A stretch of 57,090 nt of DNA. Source: Roseimaritima sediminicola (GTDB lineage Bacteria > Planctomycetota > Planctomycetia > Pirellulales > Pirellulaceae). Below the pieces are notes generated by a model. The model ran no database searches and was not told where the DNA came from. It was given only the letters and a program-made list of their open reading frames with translations. Below, piece by piece: positions 19,007-30,746 of the stretch. Position 1 is the stretch's first letter, and every line of letters begins with the position of its first letter. A program made the translations under genes and the position numbers. Location: positions 1 through 57,090 of the forward strand of contig NZ_WIAD01000038.1 of assembly GCF_009618275.1 (NCBI RefSeq), read 5' to 3'.

Positions 19007-20014
19007 TCAGCAACGCACCCCACAGCGGAATGGATCTTCCGGTTGTTGTACCAGAAACCCTTCGCCACTGATAAAAGCTTGCCCCGTGATCCGGGGAATG
19101 ACAACCGGTACGCCCTGCTCGTCCAGTGTGGTCGGAACATTGATGACGCTGGCCGGGTCCGTCCAATCGACCAAGTGGTAACTGGCGGCAAAGCGGCTGC
19201 CGATAATGCTTTCCTGGACCCAGGTTTCGCCCGGCCCAAGTTTACCATCGGCGGCCAGGCAGGCGATTTTCGCACTCGTTCCCGTACCGCAGGGCGAACG
19301 ATCGTAAGCACCACCCGGACAGAGCACAAAATTGCGGCTGTTCGCTACGCCGGTCGTCGCCGGTGCAAAGAACTCGATATGATCGATCTCGATCCCGCCT
19401 CGGCCGGTCACGCCTTCGGCCGCGAGCGCGCGGCGGACCCGCCAAGCCGCGTCGGTCAGGGCGGCGATGTTGGTGCGGACCACTTCGACCGGGCTGTCCT
19501 GAACCAAGAAGAACCAGTTGCCACCCCAGGCGACGTCGCCGGTAACCGGTCCTAGCTCCTCGACGTTGACCGTGACGTCGCTTCGCCAGCGGTAACTGGG
19601 CACGTTTTCGATCGTCACTTCGTTGGCGGACTGGAGTGTCACTTCGATGGGACCGACGGGCGTTTCCAGTTTCACGCGGCCCAGCGGGACGCGGCCAAGG
19701 TAATGCAACGACACGGCAACGCCGATAGCGCCGTGGCCGCACATCCCCAAGTAACCGGTGTTGTTAAAAAAGATTACGCCGGCCGCACAGTGGGGGTCCG
19801 TCGACTCGCACAGCAACGCCCCGACGATCGCGTCCCAGCCCCGTGGCTCGTTGACCACGGTCTGCCGCAAATCGTCCGCCGTCTCGCGCAGCCGAATCAG
19901 TCGCTGGGCCAGCGAACCCGATCCCAGGTCCGGTCCGCCGTCGACGACCAGCCGCGTCGGTTCGCCGCCGGTGTGCGAATCGACGATGTGAATTCCCGCG
20001 GTCGGCGTAGGCAT
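19007..20014 (-). CDS. 4-hydroxyproline 2-epimerase (proline racemase family)
   Basis: It converts trans-4-hydroxy-L-proline to cis-4-hydroxy-D-proline using two Cys as acid and base. The 335-residue protein has [12 protein letters not shown] at the N-terminus, Cys92 in [10 protein letters not shown] and Cys242 in [11 protein letters not shown]. Both active-site Cys are present, which separates it from the Thr/Cys dehydratase branch. The ATG at 20014 overlaps the deaminase stop by one base (TGATG); the frame upstream is the deaminase in another phase. Neighbouring deaminase and semialdehyde dehydrogenase support hydroxyproline over proline as substrate. Confidence 0.93.
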   Translation of the reverse strand: MPTPTAGIHIVDSHTGGEPTRLVVDGGPDLGSGSLAQRLIRLRETADDLRQTVVNEPRGWDAIVGALLCESTDPHCAAGVIFFNNTGYLGMCGHGAIGVAVSLHYLGRVPLGRVKLETPVGPIEVTLQSANEVTIENVPSYRWRSDVTVNVEELGPVTGDVAWGGNWFFLVQDSPVEVVRTNIAALTDAAWRVRRALAAEGVTGRGGIEIDHIEFFAPATTGVANSRNFVLCPGGAYDRSPCGTGTSAKIACLAADGKLGPGETWVQESIIGSRFAASYHLVDWTDPASVINVPTTLDEQGVPVVIPRITGQAFISGEGFLVQQPEDPFRCGVRC

Positions 20015-20958
20015 CAGGCTTTCCCGGGCCACGCGTCCCACCACTTGCGAAACATCCGCCACTGGGCTTCCAAAAACGCCTTCTGCGAATCGCTCAGGCG
20101 GTCGCTGGCGTTGAAGTGATGTTCGTATTCCGGATGGCCTTCCAGGACCATCAAGTGTTTGTAGTACAGCACCAGGTCGGGACCTTCGTCGTACTTCGAC
20201 AACACGGCCAGGGCGTCGTTCAATTCGGCAGCCAAGCGTCGGGAATCCGGGCAGCCGTCGGCGGCCTTCTGACACAGCTGGACCAGCCGCAGCACCGGTC
20301 CGGGCAGGGCGTTGCCCACGCCGGTGATCGCGCCCACGGCTCCGCAGTTCACGATTCCGTGGTAGACCTGGGTATCGACGCCGGCCATCAAAGCCAGTTC
20401 CGGATTGCCGCTGGTGATATGTTCGGCCGCGTAGGTCAATGCCTCGGCGCCGCCGAACTCTTTGAACCCGACCAGGCTGGGAAAGTCGCGACGCAGTTCA
20501 AAGAACAGATCGGCTTTGGTTTCGAAGCCATAGTAAGGGCTGTTGTAGATCACCGCGGGAATCTCGCCACCCGCTTCGAGGATGGCCACGAAATGAGCGC
20601 GCTGGGCGGGCGTGGAAATGCCCCGGGACAGCACTCGCGGGATGACCATCAACCCGGCCGCGCCAACCTGGCGAGCATGCGCGGCATGGGCGACCGCCAG
20701 GGACGTGTTCTGAGCACCGGTGCCGACGACGACCGGCACGTCCGCCTCGACCAACCGCCGCACGCCGTCCTGACGCTGGGCGTCGGACAGCAGCGGCCAA
20801 TCGCCCATCGAACCACAGTAGACCACGCCCCGCATGCCCAAATCAATCAACTCGCGACCCTTGGCGACCAAGGCGTCGAAGTTGGGATTGCCACGGGCGT
20901 CGCAGGGCGTCATCAGCGCGGGGATACAGCCTTCGAAAATCGTTGCGTCAGCGGACAC
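20014..20958 (-). CDS. 1-Pyrroline-4-hydroxy-2-carboxylate deaminase (DapA family)
   Basis: It probably deaminates and dehydrates the pyrroline intermediate of D-hydroxyproline to 2-oxoglutarate semialdehyde. The 314-residue TIM-barrel protein has GCIPALMTPCD, Tyr138 in VIYNSPYYGF and the Schiff-base Lys166 in VGFKEFGG. The GTG at 20958 is preferred to the TTG at 20991 because GGAG lies 8 nt upstream and the family N-terminus begins there. It is the first gene of the hydroxyproline row and is coupled by one-base overlap to the epimerase. Without the neighbours it would be called only a dihydrodipicolinate synthase family protein. Confidence 0.85.
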   Translation of the reverse strand: MSADATIFEGCIPALMTPCDARGNPNFDALVAKGRELIDLGMRGVVYCGSMGDWPLLSDAQRQDGVRRLVEADVPVVVGTGAQNTSLAVAHAAHARQVGAAGLMVIPRVLSRGISTPAQRAHFVAILEAGGEIPAVIYNSPYYGFETKADLFFELRRDFPSLVGFKEFGGAEALTYAAEHITSGNPELALMAGVDTQVYHGIVNCGAVGAITGVGNALPGPVLRLVQLCQKAADGCPDSRRLAAELNDALAVLSKYDEGPDLVLYYKHLMVLEGHPEYEHHFNASDRLSDSQKAFLEAQWRMFRKWWDAWPGKA

Positions 20959-21045
20959 GAGCGGAACTCCAGCCAAGGGCGGGACAGGCAATCACGGGGC
21001 GTTAAAGCAGCTAGAGTATAGCGTGATCGGAGCGATAGAATACAA

Positions 21046-21126
21046 CGTTTTCTCCCCTCTCCCCCGCGGCGCCGCGAGCGTCAGCGAGTGAAGCAGTGGT
21101 GGGAGAGGGGCCGGGGGTGAGGGGGC
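21046..21126. repeat. Family E GC-rich hairpin element
   Basis: Starts CGTTTTCTCCCCTCTCCCCC and ends with GGGAGAGGGGCCGGGGGTGA plus GGGGG. It is the inverted counterpart of the 6181-6247 element. It lies upstream of the hydroxyproline genes in the 279-nt gap to the GH2 gene. Confidence 0.8.
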
Positions 21127-21237
21127 TCCGGTGCAACGGGGTGACTGTTTGCGTGCGATTTCCAAACCGCACACCGCATCGAAATACGGAAGGGGGCGTG
21201 CTGCTCTGCAATCCCCCTAACCCCAAACCCGCTCGCA

Positions 21238-23544
21238 CTACTCGGCAAACAACCGCTGGTGCAGGGTCGCCAGTTCTTTGGCGGGAATCTTGATTACCTT
21301 GCGATCGTAGGTCATCAGGCCGTTGATCTCGCCTTCGACGTCCGTGGTCTGGGTGTACACGCCGGCCGCGATGCCGCGCGACTGCAGCTCGTGGATCATC
21401 TCCAGCGATTGCACGTACCGCTGTTTGTACTCGGCCTCGGTTTGCGGCAGGTCGCCATACCCCCAATTGCGGCGATCCGCATCCCACAGGTGTTCGCGGA
21501 CCGGGTAGCCGTGGCCGCCGAATTCGCCAATGACCTTGATGTAGTCATCGAAGCGGCCATTGTGGTTCAGGTCGAAGGGGAATCCGGGATGCGGGTACTG
21601 GTGGTGGTCGACGATGTCGCCGACCGGCCAAAAATTCCCGCCGCTGGCAATGTTGACCAGCCGCGACGGATCCCGCTGCTCGGTCCATTTGCCAACTTCG
21701 ACCGTTTGATGCTGTCCCCAGGCTTCGTTAAACGGCACCCAGACGACGATCGAAGGGTGGCTTTCCAGGTGGTGGATCATCTCTTCCAGTTCCGCCATGA
21801 ACTGTTCGTGTTGTTCCGCTGGCCACACAGCGTCGACCGGATTCGGACGCAGCCGCGTCCACTCGGGCCAACCCTTCTGACGGCTTTCGCCGCCGCTGAC
21901 CTGGTCCTGCCAGACCATCATGCCGAGGCGGTCGCAGTGGTAGTAGTAACGACGCGGTTCGACCTTGATGTGTTTGCGAATCATGTTGAATCCGGCTTGT
22001 TTCAGCCACTGGATATCGAACAGCATGCCTTCGTCCGAGGGCGGCGTCAGCAGCCCATCAGGCCACCAGCCCTGGTCCAGCGGTCCCCAGTGAAAGATTG
22101 GCTGGCCGTTCAGAGTGAACCGCCAATGCCCGTCCGCGTCCTGGACCTTGCCGACTTCGCGGATGCCGAAGTAGCTCTGCACGGCGTCGTCGCCAACACG
22201 CAGCTGCAGGTCGTACAGGGTTGGCGAGTCGGGGCTCCACAGCTGGGGATCGGGCACACGCAGCGTCAGTTCGGTTCCGGTGCCCGTGGCGCGAACTACC
22301 TCTTCGTCACCGTGACGCACGACGGCTTGCAGTTTCAGATTCGACGCCTCGGCACCGGCTGCCTCGGCACCGGCTGCCTCGGCACCGGCCGCATCGACAC
22401 GAACGTGGACCGTGCCGTCGAGCCACGTGTGGATGATCACATGCCGCGCGTGGACCTTGGGGACCTGCTCCAGCCAAACCGTCTGCCAGATGCCCGAGAC
22501 CTGAGTGTACCAGATGCCGCGTGGGTTCAGCGTCTGTTTGCCCCGCAGTTGGTACTCTTCGGTATCGTCGTCGACGCGAACGATCAAGCGGTTCTCGCCC
22601 TCCTCGAGGGCGTCGGTGATATCGAAGGCAAACGGGGTGTTGCCGCCGGTGTGCGAGCCGACCGAGCGGCCGTTGACGAAGGCTTCGCAGCGGTAGTCGA
22701 CCGCTTCGAAGTTCAGGATCGTCCGTTGTTCGGGCGACTTTGGCGCGGTGAACGTCCGCCGGTACCACAGGGTTTCGGTCGGATCGAGCAGCCGCTGGAC
22801 GCCACCGAGCTTGGATTCCAGGCTGAACGGGACCAGGATCTGGCCATCCCAGTTCTGCGGTGCTTCCTGCTGGTCGCGCGCGGTGATGGCGTAATCCCAC
22901 AAGCCGTTCAGGTTGGTCCAGTTGTCTCGCTTGAGCTGCGGACGCGGGTACTCGGTCCAGGCGTTTTCCGGCGTGACCGATTCGCCCCACTCGGTGATCA
23001 GGTCCGAGATAAAAGGACGCGTGCTGCGCTGCGGTTCGGGAAGGGCTGGCACGTTGTCGGCATCGACCAGGTGGACGTCGATGAATTGGCCGCCGCCGGT
23101 TTGACGGCAGTGCACGGCCAGGAGGTTTTCGCCGCGCCGCAGCGCCGCCCGGTCGGCATCCTCCAGCGGCACGACGATGTATTCGGTCGTGAAACCCTTC
23201 AAATTGGCGACACGTTTACCGTTCAGCCAGATCTGGGCGTCTTCGTCATGGTGGACCAACAGGGCGGGATGATCTGGAACCGCGTCGAGCGCAAAGGTTT
23301 TGCGCAGCCAGATGCTGTTGGTCGCCCAGGTCGTGCCCACGCGAGCTCCCGGCGTATCCCGAGTTCCAAAGCCGCCAGAACCCTGCTTCCATCCGGCGGC
23401 TTCGAAGCCCGGCTGTTGCCAATCGCCGCCGGGGCGGCGAAGCGTGTACTGCCACTGGTCGACGATCGACTGAGCGGATCCGGTGGCGGCCGTTATGACG
23501 AGGCTTGCCAGGGTGGCGAAAATTAAAATTGCTTGCGATTTCAT
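21238..23544 (-). CDS. Exported glycoside hydrolase family 2 protein (beta-galactosidase-like)
   Basis: The protein is 768 residues with a signal peptide (ILIFATLASLVITAATGSAQ). The N-terminal jelly-roll sugar-binding part has SIWLRKTFAL and IWLNGKRVANL. A second sandwich domain holds WYRRTFTAPK and RCEAFVNGRSVGSHTGG. The barrel has the acid/base Glu in VPFNEAWGQHQT and the likely nucleophile Glu in KVIGEFGGHGYP. Beta-galactosidase, glucuronidase or mannosidase are all possible within GH2; none is proved. An in-frame repeat of three 15-nt units (22346-22390) encodes AAGAE copies in a linker. GGAG precedes the ATG. It lies with a sulfatase on the same strand, pointing to work on a sulfated glycan. 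Confidence 0.88.
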   Translation of the reverse strand: MKSQAILIFATLASLVITAATGSAQSIVDQWQYTLRRPGGDWQQPGFEAAGWKQGSGGFGTRDTPGARVGTTWATNSIWLRKTFALDAVPDHPALLVHHDEDAQIWLNGKRVANLKGFTTEYIVVPLEDADRAALRRGENLLAVHCRQTGGGQFIDVHLVDADNVPALPEPQRSTRPFISDLITEWGESVTPENAWTEYPRPQLKRDNWTNLNGLWDYAITARDQQEAPQNWDGQILVPFSLESKLGGVQRLLDPTETLWYRRTFTAPKSPEQRTILNFEAVDYRCEAFVNGRSVGSHTGGNTPFAFDITDALEEGENRLIVRVDDDTEEYQLRGKQTLNPRGIWYTQVSGIWQTVWLEQVPKVHARHVIIHTWLDGTVHVRVDAAGAEAAGAEAAGAEASNLKLQAVVRHGDEEVVRATGTGTELTLRVPDPQLWSPDSPTLYDLQLRVGDDAVQSYFGIREVGKVQDADGHWRFTLNGQPIFHWGPLDQGWWPDGLLTPPSDEGMLFDIQWLKQAGFNMIRKHIKVEPRRYYYHCDRLGMMVWQDQVSGGESRQKGWPEWTRLRPNPVDAVWPAEQHEQFMAELEEMIHHLESHPSIVVWVPFNEAWGQHQTVEVGKWTEQRDPSRLVNIASGGNFWPVGDIVDHHQYPHPGFPFDLNHNGRFDDYIKVIGEFGGHGYPVREHLWDADRRNWGYGDLPQTEAEYKQRYVQSLEMIHELQSRGIAAGVYTQTTDVEGEINGLMTYDRKVIKIPAKELATLHQRLFAE

Positions 23545-23598
23545 GAGGCGCTCCAGAGAGGTGGGTCTGCGGGCATTTTACTTGATCATTTCGGCCGC

Positions 23599-25107
23599 TT
23601 ATCGGCGGTCGCGAGGCAGCGGATCGGGATAGCGATCGAGGATTGTCTTCAATCGCTGTACCACCTGCGGCTGATCTGCGGCCAGATTGCGGCGTTCCAG
23701 CGGGTCGGCCTGGTAATCGTACAGCTCGTACCGAATACCTTCCTCGTCGCCGTTCCAGGGCGACCACTGGACCAGGCGATAACGCTCGGTGCGAATGGCG
23801 CGGCCCAGTTTGGCTTTCGGGTAGGCGTGGTAGGCATGGTCGCGAACCCGGGTCGTGGGATCCTTGAGGACCGGTACCAGACTGACGCCGTCGATTCCTT
23901 GCGGGACGTCGGGTTGGGGCAGTCCGGCCAGTTCCGCCAGCGTCGGATAAACGTCGACGCTCTCGGCAGGCTGCTGCGAAGAGGAACCGGAGCGAGTCAC
24001 GCCAGGGGCGACCAAGAGCAACGGAATGCGGTTGGCTTGTTCGTAATTGGTGTGCTTGGTCCAGATCCCCAGATCGCCCAGATGGAAGCCGTGGTCGCCC
24101 CACAGCACGACGATGGTCTGGTCGGATAGCTGTAGCGAATCGAGTGCGTTGAGGACTTTGCCGATCTGGGCATCGACGTAACTGGTACTGGCGTAATAGC
24201 CGTGGATCAGTTGCCGCTTTAGGTCCTCGCTGAATTCGGCATCAGGGCCGGTGGGCACGGGAGCGTAGTTGCTGATTTCGCCGCCCCGTTTGCCGGCCAC
24301 AGGAGGGGCTTTTTCCGGCAGGGTTTCCACTTCGGGCATCGGCAACGTAGCCGGATCGTAGAGGTCCCAGTAACGCTGCGGAACGCTGAAAGGCAGATGC
24401 GGGCGAGCGAAACCCGCGACGATGAAGAAGGGCGTGCCTTCGGCCTCGCGTCGCTGGGCGGCGGCTTCTAAGCGACGAACGGTTTCGGCGGCCACTCTTC
24501 CGTCGGCGTAATCCGTATCCTCGGCGACCGGTGATTCAAAGGCCGCTCCGCGAGGCAGGGATCGGATCTGTCCGAGTTTTTGGTTCGTAAAGTACGCCTC
24601 TTCACGAGTGAGTTTGCCGCCGTCGGTGCTGGCCGGGTCGAGGTACTCGATCACCTTGTCATGGTAGTGGGGCACCTGGAAGGATTCGGGATCACCGTGG
24701 TTGCCGTGACCGATATGAAACACTTTGCCCAGCGATTCGGTTCGGTAACCACCGTGGCGAGCAAAGTACTGTGGCAGCGTCACCGCCTCGGGGATCACTT
24801 GCCGCAGTTGGCTGCCCAGGCCGTACAGCCCGGTCGAGGTGGAGTGCGCACCGAGCATCAGCGTGAAGCGCGACGGGGCACAAACCGCTTGGTTGCAGTA
24901 GGCGCGATCGAAACGCATGCCGCGGGCGGCCAACGCATCCAGGTTCGGCGTTTGGGCCGTGGTGTCGCCGTAGCAGCCCAAGGCCGGCTTCAGGTCGTCG
25001 ACCAGAATCATCAGCACATTGGGCCGCTGCGGCGCTGCGGCAGACGCGGGGCCTGCCGCAATCGCCAAGATGGCAACTAAGATCAGGCGGTGGCAAGGCA
25101 TCGGCAT
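23599..25107 (-). CDS. Exported sulfatase, iduronate-2-sulfatase-like
   Basis: This 502-residue protein has a signal peptide (LILVAILAIAAGPASA). The metal site begins PNVLMILVDDLKPALGCYG. The formylglycine motif is VCAPSRFTLM, the standard C-x-P-S-R. Further on, VVLWGDHGFHLGDLGIWTKH matches the iduronate/choline-sulfatase branch. It should desulfate a sugar outside the cytoplasm; activity needs a formylglycine-generating enzyme encoded elsewhere. It lies 54 nt upstream of the GH2 gene on the same strand, so a shared transcript is likely. Confidence 0.92.
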   Translation of the reverse strand: MPMPCHRLILVAILAIAAGPASAAAPQRPNVLMILVDDLKPALGCYGDTTAQTPNLDALAARGMRFDRAYCNQAVCAPSRFTLMLGAHSTSTGLYGLGSQLRQVIPEAVTLPQYFARHGGYRTESLGKVFHIGHGNHGDPESFQVPHYHDKVIEYLDPASTDGGKLTREEAYFTNQKLGQIRSLPRGAAFESPVAEDTDYADGRVAAETVRRLEAAAQRREAEGTPFFIVAGFARPHLPFSVPQRYWDLYDPATLPMPEVETLPEKAPPVAGKRGGEISNYAPVPTGPDAEFSEDLKRQLIHGYYASTSYVDAQIGKVLNALDSLQLSDQTIVVLWGDHGFHLGDLGIWTKHTNYEQANRIPLLLVAPGVTRSGSSSQQPAESVDVYPTLAELAGLPQPDVPQGIDGVSLVPVLKDPTTRVRDHAYHAYPKAKLGRAIRTERYRLVQWSPWNGDEEGIRYELYDYQADPLERRNLAADQPQVVQRLKTILDRYPDPLPRDRR

Positions 25108-25210
25108 GCTGGTTTCCCTTTGGGGTGGATACGGTGAACTTCCTCCACCATCCTACCAGCACGCCGCGCCTCGTCCATGAGATCACTCGTTGCCATCCTA
25201 CGATATTTTG

Positions 25211-27750
<2,540 letters not shown>

Positions 27751-28632
27751 ATGGAGCTGGATCAACTGCGGTATTTTTTAAAAGTCGCCGAGCGCGGCAA
27801 TTTCACGCGGGCGGCCGAGGAACTGCTGGTTTCGCAGCCGGCGCTCAGCCGTTCGATTCAGCGGCTGGAGGAAGAGCTGGGCCAGCCGGTGCTCGAACGC
27901 GGCACACGGCAGGCGACGTTGACCGAGGCCGGCACGCTGCTGCAATCGCGCGCGGCGCAGGTGCTGCGGATCCTGGAAGACACCAAAGCGGAGATCACCG
28001 ATGACGGTCGCACCGGGACGGTGCGCGTCGGGGCGATTCCCACGGTCGCACCGTACTACCTGCCGGCGGTCTTGCAGCGATTCACACAGTCGCATCCGCA
28101 GGCCCGAGTCGTGGTCCAGGAAAACACGACCGACGCTCTGCTGAAAGCCTGCCAGCAGGGCGAACTGGACTTGGCGATCATGGCCCTGCCCCTGCCGGCG
28201 AAGCATTTGGAAGTCGAGCCGTTGTTCGATGAGGAACTGCTGTTGGTCTTGCCAAGCGACCATAGTCTGGTTGGCAAAGCCAAAATCCGCATTCAGGACA
28301 TCGTCGAGTACCCCTTCGTCTTGTTGGACGAGGCGCACTGTTTAACCGACAGCGTCGTGTCGTTTTGTCGCCGCGGCGGATTCCAGCCGGTGGCCGTGGA
28401 AAGGACCAGTCAACTGGCGATGGTCCAGGAATTGGTTTCGCTGCGTCACGGCGTGTCTTTGGTGCCTGAGATGGCCAGGCGGGTGGACCAGAGCGAGCAG
28501 CGCGTGTATCGCTCGTTTGCCGGCACCAAACCGCAACGCACGATCGCGGTGGCCTGGAACCCGTATCGTTTTCAAAGCCGCCTCGTGACCACTTTTCGCA
28601 AATCGCTTCACGCTTCAAAGGATGCATATTAA
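27751..28632 (+). CDS. oxyR: OxyR-type LysR regulator
   Basis: A peroxide-sensing transcription regulator of 293 residues. The N-terminal helix-turn-helix is [20 protein letters not shown] followed by [18 protein letters not shown]. The sensor domain has [18 protein letters not shown]: Cys197 and Cys206, with the same nine-residue offset as Cys199 and Cys208 of E. coli OxyR. This supports disulfide sensing rather than a generic LysR call. The ATG at 27751 is chosen for GGGAG upstream and the normal LysR N-terminus. It is divergent from katG and its stop overlaps the stop of the convergent channel gene by 2 nt. Confidence 0.92.
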   Translation: MELDQLRYFLKVAERGNFTRAAEELLVSQPALSRSIQRLEEELGQPVLERGTRQATLTEAGTLLQSRAAQVLRILEDTKAEITDDGRTGTVRVGAIPTVAPYYLPAVLQRFTQSHPQARVVVQENTTDALLKACQQGELDLAIMALPLPAKHLEVEPLFDEELLLVLPSDHSLVGKAKIRIQDIVEYPFVLLDEAHCLTDSVVSFCRRGGFQPVAVERTSQLAMVQELVSLRHGVSLVPEMARRVDQSEQRVYRSFAGTKPQRTIAVAWNPYRFQSRLVTTFRKSLHASKDAY

Positions 28633-30413
28633 TCCTGGTTGGCACGCTCCAGTTTGATCGTTTGCGTGGGGAAGGCGAAGTCGATGCCGGCGCGGTTGAA
28701 GCGACGCAGCACTTCGTGGTTGACGATCGTGGCATGATCGAGGTAGCTGAACCAACCGCGTTGGCTGTCGCGTTGGATTTTATTTTCGTCGGCGTCCATC
28801 AGGTACCAGTAGTCCGCTCGCAGGTTCAAGTAGTGGGAACCGAACTTGTCGAACCAAACTTGCGGCGGGTGTTCGTCCAGGTCGCAGTTGCCATCGCCGG
28901 CGACCGCGTCGCTGGTGAGAATGTCTTTCAGGATATCCATGGCTTCCTCGACCTTTTCGGCCGGCGTGTCGTAGGTGATGGCGATGTCCATCACGCGACG
29001 CAGGTACTTGCGCATCGAAAGGTTTTCCACGGTCTCGTCGATGAACTTCATGTTCGGCACCCACATCACGTCGCCGGACAGCAAACGGATCTTGGTGACC
29101 TGCAAACTGACGTCGTCGACTTGTCCCAGTTCGCCATCGAACCGCACCCAGTCGCCATTGATAAAGGGTCGGTTGGCGAAGATGGTGGCGGCACCAAACA
29201 GGTTCTTGACCGCGTCCTTGGCCGCCAGCGACAGCGCCAGGGCGAGGATGCCCAGGCCGCCCAACATCGCCGTGATGTTCCACTGGAAAATGTTTTGGAA
29301 AACGAACAGCAACAGAATTGCTCCGGCCAAAATGCGCAGCGATCGGCGGATGACCAGCGAGACCATTTGGGCGTACGGATCTTCGTTGTCGAACAGGGAT
29401 CTTCGCATCCCCAGTACCAACAATTCCAGCAACGCCACCACGACCATGACGCCGGCAACGACAAAGGCCACCTCGATACAATTCCAACGCAGCCCCGATA
29501 GCCCGGGATGAAAATTTAATCGCGTGGAACCGATGGCGAAGCCCAGGGTCACCGCAATGACCATCGTCGGCCACAGCAAACCGTCCAGCATCGAACCGAT
29601 CATCACGTCGCCGCCGCGGGCTCGCTTGCGTTTCAGCCGGAGGATCGCCTTGTAAGCCCCATAGGCGATCGCGATGCCCGCGGCACCGAACAAGCAGAAC
29701 CACAGCCAGTCCAGAAAGGATGTCTCGGAAAAGGTGGGTTCCATGACGCTGGCGAACAGCTGGCCTTTCTGATCGATGCGCGGCCGCGGCGGTATCGACT
29801 GGACGCTTTCCAGTAAGTCCGATGCGCCGCGGAGCGTCGCTGCGTCGAACTCCCACCGGCCGTTCTGCTGGATCAGTACGATGCTGCCCTTGGGCGGGGC
29901 CGACAGCGCTTGGTAAGCCCAGCGGTGATCGATCCCGCGGGGAAACAGTTCATAACGCCGGATGTTCGCGTGCCGGACGTGGTCCGGACCCGGAATGGTG
30001 CCGGGGCTGAGCTCGGGCAGGCGGTCGAAGACGTGCAGCAGGTCGAAGGCCGTCTGTTCGGCGTCTTCCAGATCCTGGTCTGCAAAGGTCCGCAGCGCAC
30101 GGTCGAGTGGTTCCCGCCGGCCTTGGGCTACGTGGTTCATCGCTTCGACGAAAGTCAACACGGTATGACGAGGACTTTCGGTCGAATTCCACTTGGGGGC
30201 GTCGACCGTGGGCTCGTCCTGTTCCTGTTCGAACCAACCCAGGAACGCGTCGCCGCCGGATTCTAGCAGTGTGAAGAAGTCCACCTGGGTCGATTGAGGA
30301 CGCCCCCCGGCCGGTTCGGACTGGGAGGTGCTGGGGATGGACTGAGCGGTCGCGACGCCGGCGACAGAGAAGCAGAACGAAGCGACGAAGAGCAAACGCG
30401 GACAAGCAAACAT
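28629..30413 (-). CDS. Mechanosensitive ion channel (MscS family), large form
   Basis: The protein has about 594 residues. A signal peptide ([18 protein letters not shown]) and a soluble periplasmic region of some 200 residues precede five hydrophobic segments. The last is the MscS pore helix ([20 protein letters not shown]), followed by [20 protein letters not shown] and the beta domain [19 protein letters not shown]. It should release solutes on hypo-osmotic shock. The extra N-terminal domain makes it longer than E. coli MscS (286 residues). The start at 30413 gives a direct signal peptide; in-frame sequence extends 13 codons upstream. Confidence 0.9.
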   Translation of the reverse strand: MFACPRLLFVASFCFSVAGVATAQSIPSTSQSEPAGGRPQSTQVDFFTLLESGGDAFLGWFEQEQDEPTVDAPKWNSTESPRHTVLTFVEAMNHVAQGRREPLDRALRTFADQDLEDAEQTAFDLLHVFDRLPELSPGTIPGPDHVRHANIRRYELFPRGIDHRWAYQALSAPPKGSIVLIQQNGRWEFDAATLRGASDLLESVQSIPPRPRIDQKGQLFASVMEPTFSETSFLDWLWFCLFGAAGIAIAYGAYKAILRLKRKRARGGDVMIGSMLDGLLWPTMVIAVTLGFAIGSTRLNFHPGLSGLRWNCIEVAFVVAGVMVVVALLELLVLGMRRSLFDNEDPYAQMVSLVIRRSLRILAGAILLLFVFQNIFQWNITAMLGGLGILALALSLAAKDAVKNLFGAATIFANRPFINGDWVRFDGELGQVDDVSLQVTKIRLLSGDVMWVPNMKFIDETVENLSMRKYLRRVMDIAITYDTPAEKVEEAMDILKDILTSDAVAGDGNCDLDEHPPQVWFDKFGSHYLNLRADYWYLMDADENKIQRDSQRGWFSYLDHATIVNHEVLRRFNRAGIDFAFPTQTIKLERANQD

Positions 30414-30746
30414 ACTGAACAATTGGTAGAGCTGGAAGAAAAGCCCAGGCAACCGGGACGCGACAGGAACGATTTGAAGTCAGCCCCAGAACGGTTTGCC
30501 CCAGAACGGTTTGCCAGCTCGGGCAGTTCGCCGGCGCAGCGCATCGGACCGGCGCGGCGCATCCGACCGACTCGGACCCGCCCCTTGCTCCGCTTGGCCG
30601 GGCAACCTCAAGCAAACGGCATGAAGCAAACGGCATGAAGCAAACGGCATGAAGCAAACCGCATGCCAGCGGGGTCGCGAACCGGAACCGCGCATCGATC
30701 CGAAGCGGCGCGTACAATGGTGGCACCCGCCAAACCTTCCCCGTGA
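30414..30746. other. Gene-free region with several short tandem repeats
   Basis: These 333 nt lie between the divergent channel and cytochrome genes. They contain two copies of CCCCAGAACGGTTTG (from 30484), GCGCATCGGACCGGCGC-type repeats near 30540, and the 14-bp array at 30612. No gene is seen. Promoters for both genes must be here but are not recognisable. Confidence 0.65.
30612..30665. repeat. 14-bp tandem repeat (4 units)
   Basis: GCAAACGGCATGAA at 30612, 30626 and 30640, with a diverged fourth unit at 30654 (GCAAACCGCATG). It ends about 80 nt before the cytochrome gene. Confidence 0.9.

Noticed and set aside
21259-23526. 755-residue open frame on the plus strand opposite the GH2 gene
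   Set aside because: Antisense shadow; no family motif, while the other strand has GH2 catalytic motifs and a signal peptide.
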